In this document: positions 5,888 through 10,756 of the stretch, in pieces | Position numbering within the stretch: the stretch's first letter is position 1 | Layout: each line of letters opens with the position of its first letter | Origin: Candidatus Colwellbacteria bacterium CG10_big_fil_rev_8_21_14_0_10_41_28 | GTDB taxonomy: Bacteria; Patescibacteriota; Minisyncoccia; UBA6257; Colwellbacteraceae | Direction of reading: 5' to 3' | NCBI GenBank assembly: GCA_002773755.1 | Contig: PFAG01000007.1 | Coordinates: forward strand, 1 to 10,756 | Length of the DNA stretch: 10,756 nucleotides | Notes under the pieces: model-generated | Databases searched by the model: none | What the model saw: only the letters and a program-made list of their open reading frames with translations | What the model was told of the DNA's origin: nothing | Position numbers and translations under genes: made by a program

Positions 5888-5921
5888 CCCCCTTATAGAG
5901 TACAAGAAGGGGGAAGTTTTT
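5888..5921 (+). promoter_or_regulatory. Leader hairpin sequestering the uvrB ribosome-binding site
   Basis: CCCCCTT (5888-5894) pairs perfectly with AAGGGGG (5907-5913) around a 12-base loop. The 3' arm is also the best ribosome-binding site for uvrB: it can pair with the 16S 3' end (one G-U) and ends nine bases before the ATG at 5923. The stem would hide it. AAG and TTTTT (5917-5921) follow, so the same stem could also act as a weak terminator or attenuator. Either way the hairpin sits where it could control expression of the uvr cluster. Confidence 0.55.
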
Positions 5922-5922
5922 C

Positions 5923-7935
5923 ATGTTCAAATTAATTTCTGATAATAAGCCAGCAGGAGATCAGCCAGAAGCCATAGAAAGCTTGGTGGATGGATTAGAA
6001 AAAGGTTATAGAGACCAGGTTCTTTTGGGTGTTACGGGTTCTGGGAAAACCTTTACCATGGCCAATGTTATTAATAAGACTCAGAGAGCCACTTTAGTTA
6101 TTGCACACAATAAGACTTTGGCAGCTCAGCTTTGTAACGAATTTAGATCTTTTTTCCCAGAAAATGAAGTCCACTACTTTGTTTCATATTACGACTACTA
6201 TCAACCTGAGGCATATATGCCGGGGAGTGATACATATATATCAAAAGAAGCTCAGATCAATGATGAGATTGACAGGTTGCGTCATGCCGCGACCACAGCT
6301 CTTCTAACAAGAAAGGATGTCATAATAGTAGCCTCTGTATCTGCAATATATGGACTGGGGACCCCTGAGATATATAGAGAGAATATTGTTCATCTAGAGG
6401 TGGGGGATGAAGTTCAAAGAGAAGAGCTTGGGAGAAGCTTAGTAGCCAAGCAGTTTACTAGAACCAATGCAGACTTAAAAAGAGGGACGTTTAGATTGAC
6501 TGGAGATAACTGGGAGATCATGTCTGCTCACGATGACGTCATCTATAACCTTGTCATGGATGAGGGAAAGATCAAGGAGATATATATAATCGATCCAGTT
6601 AAAGGTTTTAGCTATGAGAATACTCCTAGAGTTGACGAGGTTAATATTGCTCCAGCAAAACACTTTATAACACCTGATCAGGATAGAGAGAGGGCTGTTA
6701 AGGCAATTAAACAAGAGCTTAAAGAGCAGCTCAAAAAGCTAGAGAAGGAAGGGAAGCTTATAGAGTCAGAGCGTCTTGAGAGAAGAACCAAGGGAGATGT
6801 CGCGATGATTCGTGAGGTTGGATACTGTAATGGAATTGAGAACTATTCAAGACATCTCTCTGGAAGAGAGCCTGGGGAGGCCCCAAGTACGCTAATAGAT
6901 TATTTTCCAGAGGACTTTCTTCTTTTTATCGATGAATCACACGTGACGGTTCCTCAGATTGGAGGTATGTACGAAGGAGATGCTTCAAGAAAGAGGACAT
7001 TAATAGAACATGGGTTTAGGTTGCCTTCGGCGGCAGATAACAGGCCTTTGAACTTTGAGGAGTTTGAGAAAAAGATAGACCAGGTTATATATGTATCTGC
7101 TACACCCCGTCCATATGAACTTGAGAGAAGTAAGAATACGGTTGAACAAATAATCAGGCCAACTGGTTTAGTTGATCCAAAGATTACAGTCAGGCCTGCT
7201 AGAAACCAGATAGAAGATCTTATCCCAGAAATTGAGGGGAGGGTTAAGAAGGGCGACAGGGTGTTGGTTACCACTTTAACCAAGAAAATGGCGGAGGACT
7301 TGAGTGACTATCTTCACGATATGAAGTTTAAGGTTAATTATCTCCACAGCGATGTGGACACCCTTGATAGAATCAGAATTATAACTGGATTAAGAAGGGG
7401 AGAGTTTGATATTCTGGTTGGAGTTAACCTACTAAGAGAAGGGTTAGATCTTCCCGAGGTATCATTAGTAGCAATTCTAGATGCTGATAAGGAAGGCTTT
7501 TTAAGAAGTGAGACGGCTTTGGTCCAAACTATAGGTAGGGCTGCTAGAAATATTGATGGAGAAGTTCTAGTCTATGCAGATAATGTAACTGGTTCTCTGC
7601 AGAGAGCTATTGGAGAAACTGAAAGAAGGAGAGCAATACAGCTAGAGCACAATCGTAAGCATAAAATAACTCCTAGAACCATCATTAAGAACATCCAAGA
7701 TATTCTTCCAGAGCTTGAGGAGAGAAGGAAAGAGGTTGGTGAGATATTGAAATTGGAAGAAAGTGCTTTACCGAAATCTAAGAAAGTTCTAGAGGAAATG
7801 ATTAAAGACAAAGAAAGAGAAATGAATGATGCAGCAAAGTCGCTAGACTTCGAATTAGCCGCGATATTAAGAGATGAGATACGATTGCTCGGCGAGCAGT
7901 TAAAACATTTCAGTAAAAAAAATGGCTCGAGATAA
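5923..7935 (+). CDS. uvrB: Excinuclease ABC subunit B (UvrB)
   Basis: The helicase-like damage-verification subunit of nucleotide excision repair. UvrA loads it on DNA, it inserts its beta-hairpin between the strands, and it recruits UvrC. The 670-residue length is normal. Visible parts are Walker A GVTGSGKT (36-43), the beta-hairpin segment YYDYYQPEAYMPGSDTY (89-105), the UvrA-interaction region (about 150-250), and Walker B FLLFIDESH (332-340). These are followed by SATPRPYELE (392-401), helicase motifs V and VI (VNLLREGLDLPEV, QTIGRAARN at 535-543) and a C-terminal UVR domain (about 622-660, SLDFELAAILRDEI) that contacts UvrC. The stretch RGTFRLTGDNWEIMSAHDD (187-205) departs from the usual GDV-IF-P wording in the UvrA-binding region. 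The start is supported by the conserved opening and the ribosome-binding site at 5907-5913. The last 14 bases overlap uvrA. Confidence 0.98.
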   Translation: MFKLISDNKPAGDQPEAIESLVDGLEKGYRDQVLLGVTGSGKTFTMANVINKTQRATLVIAHNKTLAAQLCNEFRSFFPENEVHYFVSYYDYYQPEAYMPGSDTYISKEAQINDEIDRLRHAATTALLTRKDVIIVASVSAIYGLGTPEIYRENIVHLEVGDEVQREELGRSLVAKQFTRTNADLKRGTFRLTGDNWEIMSAHDDVIYNLVMDEGKIKEIYIIDPVKGFSYENTPRVDEVNIAPAKHFITPDQDRERAVKAIKQELKEQLKKLEKEGKLIESERLERRTKGDVAMIREVGYCNGIENYSRHLSGREPGEAPSTLIDYFPEDFLLFIDESHVTVPQIGGMYEGDASRKRTLIEHGFRLPSAADNRPLNFEEFEKKIDQVIYVSATPRPYELERSKNTVEQIIRPTGLVDPKITVRPARNQIEDLIPEIEGRVKKGDRVLVTTLTKKMAEDLSDYLHDMKFKVNYLHSDVDTLDRIRIITGLRRGEFDILVGVNLLREGLDLPEVSLVAILDADKEGFLRSETALVQTIGRAARNIDGEVLVYADNVTGSLQRAIGETERRRAIQLEHNRKHKITPRTIIKNIQDILPELEERRKEVGEILKLEESALPKSKKVLEEMIKDKEREMNDAAKSLDFELAAILRDEIRLLGEQLKHFSKKNGSR

Positions 7936-10492
7936 GATAATCATAAAAGGTGCTAGAGAGCACAATCTAAAAAACATTAATCTAGAGATACCAAGAGACA
8001 AGATGATCGTCTTCACTGGTCTTTCAGGTTCGGGAAAATCTTCCTTAGCTTTTGATACCATTTTCGCAGAGGGACAGAGGAGATATATAGAAAGTCTTTC
8101 GGCATATGCAAGACAGTTCTTGGGGAGGCTTGATAAACCTGATGTAGATGAGATTGAAGGACTTTCACCTGCAATCTCTATTGATCAAAAGGCCCACTCA
8201 TCAAACCCGAGATCAATTGTGGCTACCATAACAGAAATCTATGATTATCTGAGAGTTCTTTTTTCAAGAGCTGGTGTTCCGCATTGTCCGATTTGTGGAG
8301 ATGAAATTAGGAATATGAGTCAGAGTCAGATAGTAGACGCCATCATAAGTGCTATATCTCAATATGAGGGCACAAAGGAGCTGGCTATTATGGCTCCAGT
8401 TGTTGTTGGTAGAAAGGGAGAATATTACCAACTCTTATATGATCTTCTTGGTTCTGGTTTTTCTGAAGCTAGAGTTGATGGAGATTTTATGTCTTTGAGG
8501 GATAGGATAAAGATGTCTAGACACAAAAGGCATGATATTGATCTGATTGTAGATAAGTTCTCTGCAAAGATCGATTTTAGCGATAAGGATGCCAGAATAA
8601 GACTTTCTGAGGCAGTTGAATCTGCTCTCAAGTATGGGAATGATTCAGTGAAGATCCTATACAGCAAGACATTAAGTGGAATATATGCCGGTCAGACCAG
8701 GAAGAAGAATGAAGATATCGAGATAAGTTTCTCGGCTAGATTTGCTTGCCCAAGAGACAATTTTTCTTTTCCAGAGATTGAGCCAAGGCTTTTTTCATTC
8801 AACAGTCCCTATGGTGCCTGTGAAGAGTGTCATGGATTGGGGACAGAGAGCCTTTTTAGTGAAAAAATTTGTAAAGAGTGCCTTGGCAAGAGGCTAAAGC
8901 CAGAAGGCCTTAGTGTTACTTTGGTTGATAGGAATATCGCTGAGATTACAGCGCTCTCTATCTCAGAGGCAGTAGACTTTGCAGAGAATCTTTTAGATAA
9001 ACTTCCTGAGACTCAAAGAGAGATTGCCGAGACTCCCTTGAGAGAGATTAGATACAGGCTTAAATTTATGAACGATATAGGTCTTGATTATCTAACCTTA
9101 GACAGGAAAGCCGGAACTCTTTCTGGCGGAGAGGCTCAGAGAATAAGGCTTGCTTCACAAATAGGATCTAGACTTGTTGGTTCTTTGTATATTTTGGATG
9201 AGCCGACGATAGGTCTTCACCAGAAGGATAATGCAAAGTTGATTAAGACTCTCCAGGACTTAAGAGACCTTGGAAACACCATAATCGTTGTTGAGCATGA
9301 CGAGGATACGATTAGGAGCTCTGACTATCTTGTAGATATTGGCCCGGCTGCCGGTATTCATGGAGGGGAAATTGTGGTTCAGGGTGAAATACCTGAAATA
9401 TTGAATGATAAGAGTAAGAAGTCTTTAACCCTCGATTATCTACGAGGAGATGTAAAAATCCCTATCCCAGAAAACAGAAGAAAGGTTAAAACCCCTGGAG
9501 ACTTTTTAAAGATTAAAGGAGCGACACAGAATAATCTCAAGAATTTAAATATAGAAATTCCCCTAAGGAAGTTCACTGCCGTTACGGGTGTCTCTGGTTC
9601 TGGAAAGAGCACTTTAGTCTACGACGTTCTATACAAGGCTTTGGCTAACAAATTTAATAGGGCTAAACATAAGCCTGGAAAGTATAATGAGATTACTGGC
9701 TTAGAGTATATAAATAGGGTAGTTAATGTTGACCAATCTGCCATTGGGAGAACTCCAAGATCAAATCCAGCAACATATGTCGGTGCGTGGACATATATAA
9801 GAGAACTGTTTGCCGCCACACCCGAGGCGAGATTTAGGGGATGGAAGCCAGGGAGATTTAGCTTCAATGTTAAGGGTGGAAGATGCGAGAACTGTAAGGG
9901 GCATGGACAGATTTCTATTGAGATGCACTTTCTGCCAACAGTATATGTTAAGTGTGATATATGTAAGGGAACAAGGTTTGCTAAGGAGACGCTCCAGGTA
10001 ACATATAGAGACAAAAACATTTATGAGATCTTAGAGATGACAATAGAGGAGGCTGCCAAGTTCTTTGAGGATATCCCTTGGGTTCACGAGAAGCTAAAGA
10101 TTCTGGATGAGGTTGGTCTTGGATATTTGGGCCTCGGTCAATCTGCAACAACACTCTCTGGAGGAGAGGCTCAGAGAATTAAGTTGGCTAAAGAACTGGG
10201 AAAGAAAGACACAAGAAGAACAATATATCTTCTTGATGAACCAACAACAGGACTTCATTTTGATGACATAAAGAAACTGCTAGTTGTTCTTCAGAGGTTG
10301 ATTGATAGGGGTAATACGGTAGTAGTCATTGAGCATAACCTTGATGTTATTAAGAGTGTCGATTGGGTTATTGATCTTGGTCCCGGTGGTGGTGAAAAAG
10401 GGGGAGATCTGATTGTTGCTGGCACACCCGAGATGGTGGCAAAAACTAAAGACAGCTATACCGGCCAATATCTAAGAGGGGTTCTTAAGTAA
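7922..10492 (+). CDS. uvrA: Excinuclease ABC subunit A (UvrA), compact form
   Basis: The dimeric ABC-type ATPase that detects DNA lesions and loads UvrB. It has 856 residues against 940 in E. coli. The first ATPase half carries Walker A GLSGSGKS (33-40), signature LSGGEAQR (400-407) and Walker B LYILDEP (422-428). The second half carries GVSGSGKS (556-563), LSGGEAQR (745-752) and IYLLDEP (768-774). The UvrB-binding domain is present (about 122-270, with HCPICG and VVGRKGEYYQLL), so this is a UvrA1-type protein, not UvrA2. The C-terminal zinc finger is intact (C655, C658, C678, C681). The other finger has C276, C300 and C303, but Asp279 replaces the fourth cysteine. Between GLG (305-307) and C317 only nine residues remain where E. 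coli has over 100, which explains the short length. The start overlaps uvrB by 14 bases with no clear ribosome-binding site, implying coupling. ABC signatures and domain order make the call firm. Confidence 0.98.
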   Translation: MARDKIIIKGAREHNLKNINLEIPRDKMIVFTGLSGSGKSSLAFDTIFAEGQRRYIESLSAYARQFLGRLDKPDVDEIEGLSPAISIDQKAHSSNPRSIVATITEIYDYLRVLFSRAGVPHCPICGDEIRNMSQSQIVDAIISAISQYEGTKELAIMAPVVVGRKGEYYQLLYDLLGSGFSEARVDGDFMSLRDRIKMSRHKRHDIDLIVDKFSAKIDFSDKDARIRLSEAVESALKYGNDSVKILYSKTLSGIYAGQTRKKNEDIEISFSARFACPRDNFSFPEIEPRLFSFNSPYGACEECHGLGTESLFSEKICKECLGKRLKPEGLSVTLVDRNIAEITALSISEAVDFAENLLDKLPETQREIAETPLREIRYRLKFMNDIGLDYLTLDRKAGTLSGGEAQRIRLASQIGSRLVGSLYILDEPTIGLHQKDNAKLIKTLQDLRDLGNTIIVVEHDEDTIRSSDYLVDIGPAAGIHGGEIVVQGEIPEILNDKSKKSLTLDYLRGDVKIPIPENRRKVKTPGDFLKIKGATQNNLKNLNIEIPLRKFTAVTGVSGSGKSTLVYDVLYKALANKFNRAKHKPGKYNEITGLEYINRVVNVDQSAIGRTPRSNPATYVGAWTYIRELFAATPEARFRGWKPGRFSFNVKGGRCENCKGHGQISIEMHFLPTVYVKCDICKGTRFAKETLQVTYRDKNIYEILEMTIEEAAKFFEDIPWVHEKLKILDEVGLGYLGLGQSATTLSGGEAQRIKLAKELGKKDTRRTIYLLDEPTTGLHFDDIKKLLVVLQRLIDRGNTVVVIEHNLDVIKSVDWVIDLGPGGGEKGGDLIVAGTPEMVAKTKDSYTGQYLRGVLK

Positions 10493-10493
10493 G

Positions 10494-10756
10494 ATGGATA
10501 AAAAACAGTTATTAAAAAGTATCCCTAATAAACCAGGAGTTTATTTAATGAAAGGGGGTAGGGGTAAAATTATTTATGTCGGCAAAGCTGGGAGTTTGAA
10601 AAAGAGAGTAAGCAGTTATTTTCTTAAAGCTCATGATGGAAAGATAGAGAAATTAATTAGTGAGATTAAAAAAATTGACTATATAGAAACGGCTACAGCT
10701 ATTGAGGCTTTAATCTTGGAGTCTCAGCTAATTAAGAAATACAATCCTCCATATAA
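10494..10756 (+). CDS. uvrC: Excinuclease ABC subunit C (UvrC), 5' part only
   Basis: The nuclease that makes both incisions beside a lesion held by UvrB. Only the first 87 codons are in the window; the frame is open to the last base with no stop. They encode the N-terminal GIY-YIG domain: PGVYLMKGGRGKIIYVGKAG (residues 13-32) contains the GVY and YVG halves, followed by LKKRVSSYF (the conserved arginine helix) and the UvrC-like TAIEALILESQLIKKYNPPY. The catalytic glutamate falls in the IEALILE segment. The ATG follows the uvrA stop by one base, the same TAAGATG junction as lysS/serS. A stand-alone GIY-YIG protein cannot be excluded from this fragment, but the position behind uvrB-uvrA and the wording of the domain favour uvrC. 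Confidence 0.88.
   Translation, partial: MDKKQLLKSIPNKPGVYLMKGGRGKIIYVGKAGSLKKRVSSYFLKAHDGKIEKLISEIKKIDYIETATAIEALILESQLIKKYNPPY

Noticed and set aside
5877..5892. E. coli-type LexA box in the uvrB leader
   Set aside because: CTGT is present but no ACAG occurs at the required spacing; the Bacillus-type box also fails.
9619..10020. A 133-codon antisense frame within uvrA
   Set aside because: It lies fully inside a strongly conserved coding region and shows no protein-like motif.
1..10756. Alternative genetic code with TGA read as glycine, as in Gracilibacteria and Absconditabacteria
   Set aside because: All the long conserved genes read full length with no in-frame TGA, so the standard bacterial code fits.
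1..10756. CRISPR arrays, tRNA or rRNA genes, insertion sequences
   Set aside because: Read-through of the gaps and gene ends showed no spaced direct repeats, cloverleaf-type sequence or transposase-like frame; the gaps are too short to hold most of these.

Overview
The window looks like a piece of a compact, AT-rich bacterial chromosome, most plausibly from the Candidate Phyla Radiation (Patescibacteria). That placement is an inference. It rests on abundant AGA/AGG, ATA and TTA codons, very tight or overlapping genes, a UvrA that is clearly shorter than the usual one, promoters that start transcription at or next to the ATG, and the gene mix. No marker that names a specific lineage is present. 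The standard bacterial code fits: all eight genes with native-looking composition and a visible stop end in TAA or TAG and have no internal TGA.

Layout. (1) Positions 1-2950, + strand: the 3' two thirds of lysS (class II lysyl-tRNA synthetase, cut by the window edge), serS (seryl-tRNA synthetase) and a divergent ftsQ-like cell-division gene. They form one run, with a 1-base gap and then a 44-base overlap. (2) Positions 2938-4734, - strand: a large polytopic GT-C/GT39-like glycosyltransferase, overlapping ftsQ tail to tail by 13 bases. (3) A 20-base divergent gap, then a 100-residue protein resembling DUF4258-type proteins (4755-5057, +). (4) tspO (5054-5458, -), a TspO/MBR membrane protein that lacks the usual first membrane helix and has a textbook leaderless promoter. 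(5) A short GC-rich island, 5535-5844: a two-helix membrane protein with its own promoter, strong ribosome-binding site, TGA stop and intrinsic terminator, unlike everything around it. (6) Positions 5923-10756, +: uvrB, uvrA and the start of uvrC, the whole UvrABC nucleotide excision repair set in one overlapping cluster. Its leader carries a 19-base palindrome and a hairpin that buries the uvrB ribosome-binding site.

How the genes work together. LysRS and SerRS charge tRNA. The FtsQ-like protein is expected to act at the divisome. The GT39-like enzyme is expected to transfer sugar from a polyprenyl-phosphate carrier outside the membrane. UvrA and UvrB find bulky DNA lesions and UvrC cuts beside them. 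The middle of the window (4.7-5.8 kb) is a patch of small single genes with back-to-back promoters between the two housekeeping clusters.

I found no tRNA, rRNA, CRISPR array, transposon or phage gene, and no stretch over 300 bases without a gene. I see no clearly new multi-gene system. The points most worth a second look are the uvrB leader, the compact UvrA with an altered zinc site, the TspO lacking its first helix, and the foreign-looking small gene.
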